A stretch of DNA of 64,000 nt from DAOTYH01 sp034435015. Its GTDB lineage: Bacteria; Chloroflexota; Anaerolineae; Aggregatilineales; UBA3940. The position numbers and the translations under genes were made by a program. Below the pieces are notes generated by a model. It did not search any database, was not told where the DNA came from, and saw only the letters and a program-made list of their open reading frames with translations. How positions within the stretch are numbered: the stretch's first letter is position 1; each line of letters starts with the position of its first letter. This document shows positions 7,894-17,627 of the stretch, one piece after another. The DNA lies in NCBI GenBank assembly GCA_034435015.1, contig DAOTYH010000052.1, forward strand, positions 1-64,000, written 5' to 3'.

Positions 7894-9534
7894 ATGAGTG
7901 CAAACCTCTCGTCGAAGCGAACCCTCTGGCAGTTTCTTACCGAGCCTCATTCTGCTGTCAGAAGAGAAGAAGAGCGGCAACGGGCGCGGGTGCTGGCCGT
8001 CGTCTCGCTGGTGCTGGTGCTGGTTGGCCTGCCTATTGCTGTGATGGGGACGCTGAATGTAGGCAGTAGCGGATGGCCGATGTGGCTCGTTCTCGTTCTT
8101 TGGGCAGCCTCTTATCTGCTGAGCCGTTCATCCAGACCTCAGGTCGGGGCCGGCCTGCTTGTTTTCGGCTTGGCGGCGCTGGACCTTGGAGCGCTCGTAG
8201 CGATGGGCGACGCCGCCGGCGCGGCCCGGACCGTCATGTTCATGTTGATGCCGATCCTGCTCTCCCTGTTGTTGATGCCTGCCCGTGTCACAGTCGGGCT
8301 GGCGGTCGTGGTTGTGGCGGTTCTGCTGGGGATGTCATTTTTTATTCCATGGTTTTCCATTCGTCAGCTTGCTGTGCCGATGGTTGTGATCGTGCTGATC
8401 TCACTGCTGGCAAGCGCGGCGGCTGTCCTGCGTGACCGTGATATAGAGACTATCCGCCGGCAGGCGGCTGACCTGAGCCAATACAGCCAGTCGCTTCAGG
8501 CCGAGGTTGATCAGCGCACGCGCAATATATTGGCCATCTCTGAGATCGGTCAGGCCATTACCGGCGCACGCGATCTGGAGGCCCTGCTGAAGCAGGTTGT
8601 CAACCTGATCACTGAGCGGTTTGGCTTCTACCATGCACAGGTTTTCCTGATTGATGAGGAAGGGCGCTACGCTGTTTTGAAAGCCAGCACTGGTCAGGCT
8701 GGCCAGGAACTGCTGGCACGCGGCCACAAGCTGGAGGTCGGGTCGCGCTCTGTCATTGGGCAGGTCACCTCACGCGGTGAGGTGGTCATTGCCTCTGACA
8801 CGGACACTGATCCAATCCATCGCCGCAATGAACTGTTGCCGCATACCCGCTCTGAGATAGCTCTTCCATTACAAGTTGGCGGACGGATCATCGGGGCGTT
8901 AGATATTCAGAGTGTGACCCCCAATGCCTTCACCGAGGCAGATGTACCGGCCTTCCGTACCATGGCTGATCAGTTGGCGATTGCTATTGAGAATGCCCGC
9001 CTGTTTGAGCGTGCTCAGCGCGACCTGCGGGATATTGAGTTGTTGAACCGTCAGTTGACTGGCGAGGCATGGCGCAAGTATGTCAGCGGGCGTTCGGGTG
9101 CTGTCCCTGTTGGCTATGAGGCCAATGAACGGGGTGTTCATCCCATTCTTCCTGATGCGGCCGCGGTTGATGCGGCTGGAGGGGACGGTACGGTCAGCCT
9201 GCCGCTGACCGTACGCGGCGAGACCATAGGTGTCATTGATCTAACACCGCGCTCCGGGGAGGAGCCGGATGAGGAGACTCGTACCATCCTTCAGGCTGTG
9301 GCTGAGCGTGTGGCGCTGGCACTGGACAGCACCCGCCTGAGCGAGCAGGCACGCAGTCAAGCCGAACGTGAACAGATTCTGAGCCGCCTCTCGGCAGAGC
9401 TTCAAGCGACTACTGATCTCAATATCATTCTAAAGACAGCGGCGCGGGAAGCCAGCCGGGCGCTGGGGACGCCCAGAGGATTTGTCCACTTGCAGGTTGA
9501 GTATGGGCCAAGGGAGCAGGAAGAGAAAACGTGA
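7894..9534 (+). CDS. membrane-anchored GAF sensor protein (multi-pass) without output domain
   Basis: 546 residues. About six hydrophobic helices (residues 25-180) end in a coiled coil with QSLQAEVDQRTRNILAIS. A full GAF domain follows at about 205-360, containing FGFYHAQVFLIDEEGRYAV, LEVGSRSVIGQV, HRRNELLP and IGALDIQS. A shorter GAF-like module (about 370-480) has SLPLTVRGETIGVIDL, then a helical tail ATTDLNIILKTAAREASRALG. No catalytic output is present. Two ATGs compete: AAGGG at 7881-7885 is 2 bases from 7888 but 8 from 7894, so 7894 is preferred. Its GAF core is nearly interchangeable with those of the downstream paralogues, while the membrane part differs. Confidence 0.82.
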   Translation: MSANLSSKRTLWQFLTEPHSAVRREEERQRARVLAVVSLVLVLVGLPIAVMGTLNVGSSGWPMWLVLVLWAASYLLSRSSRPQVGAGLLVFGLAALDLGALVAMGDAAGAARTVMFMLMPILLSLLLMPARVTVGLAVVVVAVLLGMSFFIPWFSIRQLAVPMVVIVLISLLASAAAVLRDRDIETIRRQAADLSQYSQSLQAEVDQRTRNILAISEIGQAITGARDLEALLKQVVNLITERFGFYHAQVFLIDEEGRYAVLKASTGQAGQELLARGHKLEVGSRSVIGQVTSRGEVVIASDTDTDPIHRRNELLPHTRSEIALPLQVGGRIIGALDIQSVTPNAFTEADVPAFRTMADQLAIAIENARLFERAQRDLRDIELLNRQLTGEAWRKYVSGRSGAVPVGYEANERGVHPILPDAAAVDAAGGDGTVSLPLTVRGETIGVIDLTPRSGEEPDEETRTILQAVAERVALALDSTRLSEQARSQAEREQILSRLSAELQATTDLNIILKTAAREASRALGTPRGFVHLQVEYGPREQEEKT

Positions 9535-9546
9535 ACTAAAATAGAG

Positions 9547-9578
9547 ACATGCATTCTACTTAGGGTAGAGCATGTTTT
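9547..9578 (+). terminator. hairpin with T-tract inside the GAF cluster
   Basis: ACATGC (9547-9552) pairs with GCATGT (9570-9575), and the inner TCTAC/GTAGA extends the stem, with a two-base bulge. TTTT follows at 9575-9578. This could partly terminate or attenuate transcription between the second and third GAF genes. Confidence 0.45.
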
Positions 9579-9602
9579 CCCACCTGTGTGGGGGTGTATT
9601 GT

Positions 9603-11426
9603 ATGAATGATGAAAGCGTGAGCGTAACCCAATCACAATGGCGGCGTGTCGTTGAGTGGCTGCTCTATACCCGCGTGCGTGATCCGGCGCTGGCCCGCCA
9701 TAGCCGTCTAGCCGCCGCCATGCTGCTGGTCGGCGGAATCACGGCTCTGATAGGTCTGGGGCTGGGAATCGTGTTCTGGCTGAGCAGTTCCAGACTGCCC
9801 GCTTGGCGGCCCTACCTGATCGGCGCGGGTGTCTTCATGGTTCTGCTGGCAGTCATTTACCTGATCAACCGCCTTGTGAGTACGCCGCTGGCAGGCCTTT
9901 TGTTGGCTGTCCTGTTGCTGGCCGGCGACCTGCTCCTGCTGGTGGTTTCCGGGCCGGCCTCTCCGGTCTCTGTGGCCCTGATCGTGCCGGTCATTGTGGC
10001 CGGGCTGTTCAGCACGCCGGTTTCGGCAGTAGTGGTGGCCGCAGTGGCCGCAGTGGCCTATCTGCTCCTGAACCTGCGGGCTGACCCGGCTTACTTGACC
10101 CATCTTGTTCAGGGCGAAGCGGCTTTGCAGACCGGGTTGATGTACCTCAACCTGTTCTTTGTCTCTATCGTGTCATGGCAGTTTGCCCGCACGGCCCGTC
10201 AGGCCTTCAAAGAGAGCCAGCAGTTGAGCCTGGCTCTGGTCGAACAGCGTGAAGAACTGGAAGGACGGCTGGAGGCCCAGACCCGCCAGCTTCAGGCAAC
10301 TGTTTCGGTAGCGCGGGCGGTAGCCGGCACACGCAATCTGGACAAACTTCTGGAAGATGTTGTCCGGCTGGTGCGCGAGACATTCGGTTACTACCATGTT
10401 CAGGTATTCATGGTAGATGAGGATCGTCAATATGCCGTCCTGCGCCAGAGTACCGGCGAGGTGGGGCAGAGACTGCTGGCAAGCGGACATCGGTTGCCGG
10501 TGGGTAGCCTGAGCGTGATCGGTCAGGTGACAGCCAGCGGGCGGGCGGTGGTGGCCCGCGATACAGACACCGACGCAGTACATCGGCGCAATGAATTGCT
10601 CCCCAATACCCGATCTGAGATGGCCGTCCCGCTTAGTGTGGGTGATCGGGTGATAGGTGCGCTGGATTTACAGAGTGTCGAGCCGGATGCCTTCCCTGAA
10701 CAGGTCATCCCTACCTTGCAGGCCCTTGCCGACCAGATCGCTGTGGCTATTGAAAATGCCCGCCTGTTTGAGCAGGCTGAGCAGAACCTGCGTGAACTGC
10801 GGGAACTCAGCCATGAGGTCACTCAGCGCTCGTGGAGCGAGTTCTTGGCTGAGGCACGTGAGGAGGAAATACACCAATCTTACGGCCCAGAAACGAAGGC
10901 CATTGAGATATTCCGTAGCCGTGTGATTGAGCGGGTGTTGACATCTGGTACGGTGATTGTATCAACCGGTAAGGATGGGCGGCAGGCGTTTGTGGCCGCG
11001 CCCATCGTTGTGCGTAACGAAGTGATCGGCGTGCTGGGCGTAGAACCGGACGGGGTCCGGGAGTGGTCTCAGGATGACCTCCTGCTCATTCAGGGCATTG
11101 CTGATCGGACCGCCCTGGCTGTCGAAAATGCGCGGCTGTACCTGCAAGCACGGCGTGCCGCTGAACGCGAGCGTCTGGTCAGCTCCATTGCGGAGCGTCT
11201 CCAGCGTGCCCCCAGCCTTGCCCTCCTGCTGGAGAGTGCTACAAGGGAGCTGGCAGAGGCACTGGGCACGGAGAGTGTATACGCTGAGATCAACGTCGAA
11301 CGCCCGCTCGCCCGTGCCCGTAAAGAGGTATCGGAAGAACCGGAAGTGGTGGAGGCCGAGTCGCGGCAATCGGCTGAGGATGCGGTTGCCCCGGACGAGC
11401 CTGAGGAGGCGAGAGCTGAATCATGA
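9603..11426 (+). CDS. membrane-anchored GAF sensor protein (multi-pass) without output domain
   Basis: 607 residues. Residues about 35-205 hold roughly six membrane helices (LLVGGITALIGLGLGIVFWL and others), followed by a coiled coil ending RLEAQTRQLQATVSVARAVAG. The conserved GAF at about 230-385 has FGYYHVQVFMVDEDRQYAVL, LPVGSLSVIGQV, HRRNELLP and IGALDLQS. The second GAF-like module at about 390-535 has VAAPIVVRNEVIGVLGV, WSQDDLLLIQGIADRTALAVENARLY. The tail ends in a Glu/Ala-rich charged stretch. ATG 9603 is preferred to the in-frame GTG at 9588; a G-rich element precedes it. The last four bases overlap the next start (ATGA), indicating translational coupling. Confidence 0.82.
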   Translation: MNDESVSVTQSQWRRVVEWLLYTRVRDPALARHSRLAAAMLLVGGITALIGLGLGIVFWLSSSRLPAWRPYLIGAGVFMVLLAVIYLINRLVSTPLAGLLLAVLLLAGDLLLLVVSGPASPVSVALIVPVIVAGLFSTPVSAVVVAAVAAVAYLLLNLRADPAYLTHLVQGEAALQTGLMYLNLFFVSIVSWQFARTARQAFKESQQLSLALVEQREELEGRLEAQTRQLQATVSVARAVAGTRNLDKLLEDVVRLVRETFGYYHVQVFMVDEDRQYAVLRQSTGEVGQRLLASGHRLPVGSLSVIGQVTASGRAVVARDTDTDAVHRRNELLPNTRSEMAVPLSVGDRVIGALDLQSVEPDAFPEQVIPTLQALADQIAVAIENARLFEQAEQNLRELRELSHEVTQRSWSEFLAEAREEEIHQSYGPETKAIEIFRSRVIERVLTSGTVIVSTGKDGRQAFVAAPIVVRNEVIGVLGVEPDGVREWSQDDLLLIQGIADRTALAVENARLYLQARRAAERERLVSSIAERLQRAPSLALLLESATRELAEALGTESVYAEINVERPLARARKEVSEEPEVVEAESRQSAEDAVAPDEPEEARAES

Positions 11427-13696
11427 CCACGCAATCCAGACAACGAACACGTATTGATCTACGGGCGCTTCCCATTGCAGTGAAGCTGGCACTGACGCTG
11501 GGTCTTGTTCTGGCGCTCAGCGGTATCTTTACGGCTTGGCTGGTAGGGCGCTCATTGCGCGATGTTCAGACGCAGGTCTTTATGAGCGACCTCCAGTCTC
11601 TCAGCCGTGCTCAGGCTTTCCGGGTGGTAGATGCTCTCTCCCAAGAGATAACAGCCCTGAACCGCTTGGGGAATAATGTCAACCTGCGTGTGATTTTGGC
11701 ACTGCGCCCTGTGGATGTGACCCCTTATCCCGGCACGGCTGATCTGGGAAGCGACACGACGCTCAACGCCCTGATCAGCGGCTTCCGCGAGACGCACGGC
11801 GAGTTTCGCAGTGTAGCACTGGTGGACATCAGCGGTCAGTTGCTCGCGATTGACCCCTTGCCGCCGGCATTGGATCGTATCTCGACCGAGAACTGGACAT
11901 GGTTTTACGAGGCTTATAACCGCGGGATGGGGGCGGCTTATATATCAGGTCCTCTGGATGACGGGTTAACCGGCCTGCGGGGTATCCATATTGCCGTGCC
12001 GATCTATAGCGGCACGGGCGATAATCGTCTGCTTGGTGTCCTGTACGGCATTTGGGATGCCAGCAATGTGCTGGGTGTTGCTCAGGCCGCCGGTCAGCGG
12101 GAGTCGTTGCTGGTCTCTCCAGAGGGTCTAATGCTGGCGGCGCCCGGCGATCTGATCGGCTCTCCCTTGCCTGCCGATCTAACGGCTCGGATAAATGCCT
12201 CTCCTTCTGGTGCTTTCCTGTACACTGACCCGGCTGGCAGGCGGTGGCTGTACGGGTATGTCAGCCTGAGTGAATTAGGGCTGGCGGAAGGGCCTGCCTC
12301 AAGCTTAGGCTGGGTGGCCATCACCCGCGAACCGTTCTCAGCAGTTGAGGCCACTGTAGCCGCCCTGCTGAACGCCTTGGCGCTGGCTACTCTGGCCAGC
12401 GGCGCCATGATTGTTCTGCTGACCCTGATCTTTACCCGCATACTGCTCTCGCCACTGCGGCATCTGACACAGGCCGCCGTGCGGCTTCAGGCGGGCGAGC
12501 TGACTACTCCCGTCCCTGAGCTTCCTATGGATGAAGTGGGGCGTCTGGCGGACGTACTGCGCGGCTTGGTAGGGCGTCTGCTTTACCGGGTGGGTCAGCT
12601 TCGTGCCGCCGTGCAGGTTTCGCGTGTGACAGCCCAAACCCTCGACATCAACCAGTTGCTGGAAGGTGTTGCGCGGGCGCTGGCAGATCAGTTTGGCTAC
12701 CCCCTCGTCCATATCTACCTGCTGGATGCTTCTGGTAAGAATGCCCGCCTCCATGCTGTAGCCGGTGATCGCGGCGGATACTGGTTGCGGGTCGGGCATC
12801 GCATCACGGTAGATGAGACCACGCCGGTAGGGCGGGCTATCCTGTTGCGTGAGACCCAGTTTAGTAGCGATCAGGAACTGCCGATCTGGCCCGGTGCGCC
12901 TGTCAAGCCGGCGCAACTGGCCCTCCCGTTGCAGGCCGGCGGACGCGCGCTGGGGGCCTTACATCTGATCACCAGGCCGATGACGGTGTTCGAACAGGAG
13001 GACATTGACCTGTTGCTCCTGATCGCCGACCAGCTCAGCGCGTCAGTTGAGAACGCGCGTCTGTTTGAGCAAAGCGCCGCTAACCTTGCTGAGATCGAGG
13101 CCCTGAACCGCCGCCTGACTCGTCAGGGGTGGGAAGAGTTTCTGGAGAGCAGGGGGGATGCTCTGCGCCATACGCTGGACCCCGATCAGCGCTGGCCTCA
13201 GACGCCTGAGGAAATCCGGCGGCGCAGTGAGGTAAAGGCGGTTGTCTATACAGATGCCGATGGGCGCTCGGTGTTGGCCGCCCCGCTGGTTCTGCGCGGC
13301 GAGACGGTCGGGACGCTGGCCGTGACCCGCCCTGCCGGGGAGGGCTGGTCGCGGGAAGAGGTGTCCCTGCTGGAATCCGTGGCGGCCCGTATGGCGATAG
13401 TAGCTGAGGGCATCCGTCTGGTCGAGGAGTCAACACGCCGCGCTGAGATTGAACAGCGTGTAAGCGAAGTCTCGGCTCAACTGCTCCAGCGTGCGGCCAG
13501 CGTGGATAGTGTCCTGCAAAATGCCTTGAGCCAGTTGAGCGGGGCGCTTGGCTCTGATCATGTGTCCCTGCGGATCGGCCCTCCGCCGGTTGAGGGCGAT
13601 CATCAGATCTCGCCGCGCAGTACAGGCGGCACAGGCCCGGACGGCTTCGGCAAAGGCGGTGTTGAGGGGGATGGAGATTTGAGCAATGGCCGTTGA
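11423..13696 (+). CDS. Cache-HAMP-GAF sensor protein without output domain
   Basis: 757 residues. Helix 1 (about 17-38) and helix 2 (about 313-335) bracket an extracytoplasmic Cache-like domain (SVALVDISGQLLAIDPLPPA, GIHIAVPIYSGTGDNRLLG). A HAMP domain follows (ILLSPLRHLTQAAVRLQAGE), then a GAF domain at about 405-545. This GAF lacks the HRRNELLP segment of its paralogues (it reads SSDQELPIWPGAPVKPAQLALPL). A second GAF-like module (LAAPLVLRGETVGTLAV) and helical tail follow. It has the layout of a membrane receptor but no kinase or methyl-accepting region. It overlaps the previous gene by 4 bases and the next by 11, so the three are one transcription unit. Confidence 0.82.
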   Translation: MTTQSRQRTRIDLRALPIAVKLALTLGLVLALSGIFTAWLVGRSLRDVQTQVFMSDLQSLSRAQAFRVVDALSQEITALNRLGNNVNLRVILALRPVDVTPYPGTADLGSDTTLNALISGFRETHGEFRSVALVDISGQLLAIDPLPPALDRISTENWTWFYEAYNRGMGAAYISGPLDDGLTGLRGIHIAVPIYSGTGDNRLLGVLYGIWDASNVLGVAQAAGQRESLLVSPEGLMLAAPGDLIGSPLPADLTARINASPSGAFLYTDPAGRRWLYGYVSLSELGLAEGPASSLGWVAITREPFSAVEATVAALLNALALATLASGAMIVLLTLIFTRILLSPLRHLTQAAVRLQAGELTTPVPELPMDEVGRLADVLRGLVGRLLYRVGQLRAAVQVSRVTAQTLDINQLLEGVARALADQFGYPLVHIYLLDASGKNARLHAVAGDRGGYWLRVGHRITVDETTPVGRAILLRETQFSSDQELPIWPGAPVKPAQLALPLQAGGRALGALHLITRPMTVFEQEDIDLLLLIADQLSASVENARLFEQSAANLAEIEALNRRLTRQGWEEFLESRGDALRHTLDPDQRWPQTPEEIRRRSEVKAVVYTDADGRSVLAAPLVLRGETVGTLAVTRPAGEGWSREEVSLLESVAARMAIVAEGIRLVEESTRRAEIEQRVSEVSAQLLQRAASVDSVLQNALSQLSGALGSDHVSLRIGPPPVEGDHQISPRSTGGTGPDGFGKGGVEGDGDLSNGR

Positions 13697-15419
13697 TAGC
13701 CCGACTCAGGTTGAAAAGAAAGAAGGGGGTATCCGGCGCCTGTTCAGGTGGCTGTTCTCGGTGCACTACCCTTATGCAGACGTGTTGGAGCACCAGCGCG
13801 CTACGATAGCCGTAGTCATTACCGTGGTGCTGGCTGTGACAGGCCTGCTGGGGGGGATAGGCCTTAAGGTTATATTTGGCGGAGAGGCTTATTATACTGT
13901 CTCTGCCGGGCTTATACTGGCTGGTGTCTGTGCATTGCTGTATCTCATGATACAGCGGGGGCGTCTCAGGGAGGCCAGCTATGGGCTGATACTTGCCCTG
14001 CTGACTCTCAGCTTTGTCCCGGAGTTGCCGGCTACTATCCTTAAGCCGCTGTTCACGCCCTTTGTCCTTCCGGTGATGCTGGCCGCTTTTCTGCTTGGCA
14101 CGTGGCCTGCCTTCATCACCGCGTTTGTCTCAGCGGTATTGATTGCTGTCGTCCTGTATGTGCATCTGCCCGGTTTTGCCACAGGCCTGCCCGCCGTACC
14201 GCCTGATCTGCTCTTTGAGGTTCTCTATCATCTGCTTACCTTACTGATGGTGTCGGCGCTGGCAGGCCAGATGGGCAACATCCTTAAGCGGTGGGCGCAA
14301 TCGGCACAGCGCACAGCACGCCAGCTTGAGGCGGCGGCGGTCGTTAGTGAGACAGCCGCCACAGCGGCCAGCCTCAGCAAATTGCTGAATGTGGTGGTTG
14401 AACGTATCCGTGAAGCGTATGGCTTCTACCACGCTCAGGTCTTCCTGCTGGACCCGGAGCGGCGCATGGCCCGTCTTGAGGCCAGCACGGGCAAGGCCGG
14501 CGAGGTACTGCTGGCACGCGGTCACGCCCTGCCGGTGGGTTCGCAGTCAGTTGTAGGGCAGTGTACGTATCGGGGCGAGCCGGTGGTGGTCAACGACGTA
14601 CTGCGCAGTACCATCCACCGCCGTAATGAGTTATTGCCATTGACACGCGCCGAGCTGGCCCTGCCCCTGGTCGCAGGCGGGCGCGTGATCGGGGCGCTGG
14701 ACGTGCAGAGTACGGTCCCCAATGCGTTCCAGCCGGACGATGTCCGCTCGATTCAGGCAATGGCCAATCAGCTTTCAACCGCCATTGAAAAGGCACGGCT
14801 GGTGGATGAGTTGCAGGCTCGTGCGGCAGAGAACCAACGCCTCTACGAGGAGGCACAATCCAGCCTGCGTCAGTTTGAGGATTTGAGCCGCCGACTGACG
14901 CGCGAAGGCTGGAGTGATTACCTGCGCACCCGCCGCCTGCGTGGTTCGCTGGGATATACCCTCTCCGGTCAGCAAGTCCAGCACGACGCAGGATGGACTG
15001 CCCCCATGCGTCAGGCCTATCAGAGCGAGAGCAGTGTGGTGATCCGGCAGGGTCAGCAGGCCCATATTGCCGCCCTGCCCCTGCGCGTGCGCGGCGAGGT
15101 CATTGGTGTATTGGAGATCGAGCGGGGCGGCAACCGTCCTTGGACGGACGATGAACTTGAGATGGCAGAAACATTAGTTGAGCGTCTTGCGCTGGCTGTT
15201 GAAAATGCCCGGCTCTATGAGCAGGCTACGCTCTCTGCCGAGCGTGAGCAATTGGTCAACCGCCTCACCCAGACCGTACAGCAGGCGGGGAGCATTGACG
15301 ATGTTCTGCAGACCGCGCTGACAGAGCTTAGTTCGGTGCTGGGGGCTTCGCGCGGGGTAGTGCAGATCAGCCCGAAGGTGGAGCAGGCCTCCGGTGAACA
15401 GCCGGATAATGGCGCGTAG
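13686..15419 (+). CDS. membrane-anchored GAF sensor protein (multi-pass) without output domain
   Basis: 577 residues. About six hydrophobic helices lie in residues 38-198 (IAVVITVVLAVTGLLGGIGL; FVLPVMLAAFLLGTWPAFIT). The GAF core (about 225-380) has YGFYHAQVFLLDPERRMARL, LPVGSQSVVGQC, IHRRNELLPLTRAE and IGALDVQS. A second module (about 390-530) has IAALPLRVRGEVIGVLEIE and ERLALAVENARLYEQ, then a helical tail with LTELSSVLGASRG. The first half has 5-6 helices like the proteins at 7894 and 9603 but a different sequence. Its start lies inside the end of the previous gene, and the next gene begins 12 bases after its stop behind GGGAGG. Confidence 0.82.
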   Translation: MAVDSPTQVEKKEGGIRRLFRWLFSVHYPYADVLEHQRATIAVVITVVLAVTGLLGGIGLKVIFGGEAYYTVSAGLILAGVCALLYLMIQRGRLREASYGLILALLTLSFVPELPATILKPLFTPFVLPVMLAAFLLGTWPAFITAFVSAVLIAVVLYVHLPGFATGLPAVPPDLLFEVLYHLLTLLMVSALAGQMGNILKRWAQSAQRTARQLEAAAVVSETAATAASLSKLLNVVVERIREAYGFYHAQVFLLDPERRMARLEASTGKAGEVLLARGHALPVGSQSVVGQCTYRGEPVVVNDVLRSTIHRRNELLPLTRAELALPLVAGGRVIGALDVQSTVPNAFQPDDVRSIQAMANQLSTAIEKARLVDELQARAAENQRLYEEAQSSLRQFEDLSRRLTREGWSDYLRTRRLRGSLGYTLSGQQVQHDAGWTAPMRQAYQSESSVVIRQGQQAHIAALPLRVRGEVIGVLEIERGGNRPWTDDELEMAETLVERLALAVENARLYEQATLSAEREQLVNRLTQTVQQAGSIDDVLQTALTELSSVLGASRGVVQISPKVEQASGEQPDNGA

Positions 15420-15431
15420 GGAGGGGCTGTT

Positions 15432-17627
15432 ATGCGGCGCTTCTTAAGCAGATTAGCTTGGAATAACCTGTCTATTCGGGTCAAGACAGGTTTGATGTTC
15501 TTGTTGCATATGTTCCTGATCAGCCTGATGGCTCTGGCGGCCTTCCTGTCTTTGCGTAATGTGAGCCAGCGGGTTGAGGGGGCTATTACCACGGCGGTTG
15601 AGATGCGCTCCCTGAGTCAGGATATGCAGCTTGATACTCAGCGGCTTCAGAATCTAGTCTCCACTGTCCAGAGCAGTTTCGATACCCAGTTCTATACTCG
15701 TATGTCTGCGAACTGGCAGTCCAGTTATACGGAGCTGGCTCAGAGGATACTGGACAATGCCGCCCGCCTGGAAGATTTGAGCGATCAAGCTGTCAGCCCC
15801 TCTGACCGGATGGAGGTGCTCGCTGAGATTCGCGCCATCGAGGCCAATGTGACAGCCACCGAGCAGAGCTTCACGGCCATGCTGGACGCAGTGGCTCAAC
15901 TCTCCACCCCGCGTGAGGGTGCCATCCCCTTGCTGGATGCCTACGGTGTTGCGCTGGAGGAAGTGACCATTGAGCAGGGCAACAACGACCTGCTTTCAAG
16001 ATTTCTCCTTATGCGCAGTCTGGAGGAAACCTTGATCGAGGCAGGCGATCAGACCGTCCTGGCCAGCTTCCGAGAGGCCGCCAATGCCTACCGGGAGGTG
16101 TACGACCGTATCCCCCTGACAGAGCGTCAGGCGGGCATTCCCACTGCCCTGAACAACTATGTGGCACAAGCCGAAGAGGTCGTCCGCCTTATAGGCCTCT
16201 TACGAAACAACCACGACGCCTCTCAGCTCTATCTGGGGTACGTTCGTGATGCGGCTTCCCGTCTGGGCACTATTACAAACGCCCAGTCCGCCTCTCAGCT
16301 TGCGGCTGTGCGGCAGATTCAGGGCGCGACTGTCTTCACCCTGTTGGCTGGCTTGATCATTACACTGGTCGTGGGCGGCACCTCCTCATATCTCTTTGGC
16401 CGCGCGATATTCAACAGCCTTAGCAACTTGCTTTATGCCGCACAGTCACTGGAGAAGGGAAACCTCGACGCACGGGCTGAGGTAAACGGCGAAGACGAGT
16501 TCAACCGGCTGGCCGCCGCCTTCAATACGATGGCACTTCAGCTTCAAGGGTTGATCAGCGGGTTGGAACAACGTGTCGCTGAACGTGCCCGCGACCTGAG
16601 CATCACGGCTGAGATTGGGCGGGCGGTAGTCGAGTTCACAGAGCCGCGCGAACTGATGAACAATGTGATTGAGCTGATCCGGCAGCGATTTGGCTTCTAT
16701 CATGCGCAGGTCTTTTTGATTGATGACGCAGGAGAGAGAGCCAACCTTGTGGCCAGCACAGGGGCGGCAGGCCGGGCTTTGCTGGCCCGCCGGCACTACC
16801 TTGAAGTAGGATCGCGGTCGGTGATTGGTCAGGTGACGGCAACGGGTATGCCGGTGATCGCCTCTGATACCGATGTCAGCGCTATCCACAAGCGCAATGA
16901 GCTGTTGCCCGACACGCGCTCTGAGATGGCTCTGCCCATGCGTATTGGCGACAGAGTGATAGGCGCGCTGGATGTTCAGAGTGTGGCCCCTAATGCCTTT
17001 GATGAAAGCTCGGTGGCTGTCTTCCAGATCGTGGCTGACCAGCTCGCTATCGCGTTGGAGAGTGCCCGTCTTCATGCTCAGCTTTCTGATGCACTGGCTC
17101 AGCTTCGGGAGATCGAACGGCGTGCCACACTGGAAGCATGGCAGACCTTCCGCCAGTCCCGCAGCCCGAACGCTCCGCTTGGCTATCATCTGCGTGAGGG
17201 TGAGGTCATGCCCCAGCCTCCTGAGGCGATGCCCTCCCCCCTCAGTGAGGCTATTCGGACCGGGCGTGTCGTGAGCTGGCGGGATGGCGGTGAGGAGATC
17301 AATCTGGCTGTTCCCATTAAGGTACGAGGTGAGACAGTTGGGGCCTTTGGCTTCGGAGGTGAGGCGCTGTACGATCTGACCGAGGAGGATATTGCACTGC
17401 TTGAAGCGGTAGCTGACCGTGTCGGGCTGGCGATTGAGAACCTCCGTCTGGTAGAGCAGACCGCCCGTCGTGCCGAGCACGAGCAGATCGTGAACGAGAT
17501 CACGGCCAAGATCGTAGGTTCAACCGATGTGAACCAGATTTTGCAGACGACCGTAAGAGAGTTGGGCCGCGTGTTGCGTGCGCCCCAGACCAGCGTGCAA
17601 CTGCGGAAAGAGTATGAGCAGAAATGA
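15432..17627 (+). CDS. helical-sensor HAMP-GAF protein without output domain
   Basis: 731 residues. Helix 1 at about 18-40 and helix 2 at about 297-320 flank a mostly helical extracytoplasmic region of about 255 residues, like a four-helix-bundle sensor. A HAMP domain follows (NSLSNLLYAAQSLEKGNLDA, EFNRLAAAFNTMALQLQG). The GAF core (about 395-545) has FGFYHAQVFLIDDAGERANL, LEVGSRSVIGQV, IHKRNELLPDTRSE and IGALDVQS. The second GAF-like module has LAVPIKVRGETVGAFGFGG and ADRVGLAIENLRLVEQ. No signalling domain methylated by CheR and no kinase are seen. Its last four bases overlap the start of the histidine kinase (ATGA), which argues that the two proteins are made together. Confidence 0.82.
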   Translation: MRRFLSRLAWNNLSIRVKTGLMFLLHMFLISLMALAAFLSLRNVSQRVEGAITTAVEMRSLSQDMQLDTQRLQNLVSTVQSSFDTQFYTRMSANWQSSYTELAQRILDNAARLEDLSDQAVSPSDRMEVLAEIRAIEANVTATEQSFTAMLDAVAQLSTPREGAIPLLDAYGVALEEVTIEQGNNDLLSRFLLMRSLEETLIEAGDQTVLASFREAANAYREVYDRIPLTERQAGIPTALNNYVAQAEEVVRLIGLLRNNHDASQLYLGYVRDAASRLGTITNAQSASQLAAVRQIQGATVFTLLAGLIITLVVGGTSSYLFGRAIFNSLSNLLYAAQSLEKGNLDARAEVNGEDEFNRLAAAFNTMALQLQGLISGLEQRVAERARDLSITAEIGRAVVEFTEPRELMNNVIELIRQRFGFYHAQVFLIDDAGERANLVASTGAAGRALLARRHYLEVGSRSVIGQVTATGMPVIASDTDVSAIHKRNELLPDTRSEMALPMRIGDRVIGALDVQSVAPNAFDESSVAVFQIVADQLAIALESARLHAQLSDALAQLREIERRATLEAWQTFRQSRSPNAPLGYHLREGEVMPQPPEAMPSPLSEAIRTGRVVSWRDGGEEINLAVPIKVRGETVGAFGFGGEALYDLTEEDIALLEAVADRVGLAIENLRLVEQTARRAEHEQIVNEITAKIVGSTDVNQILQTTVRELGRVLRAPQTSVQLRKEYEQK

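Noticed and set aside
16446..17480. 344-codon frame on the minus strand inside the HAMP-GAF gene
   Set aside because: Antisense shadow of a well-supported protein; the composition is not protein-like.
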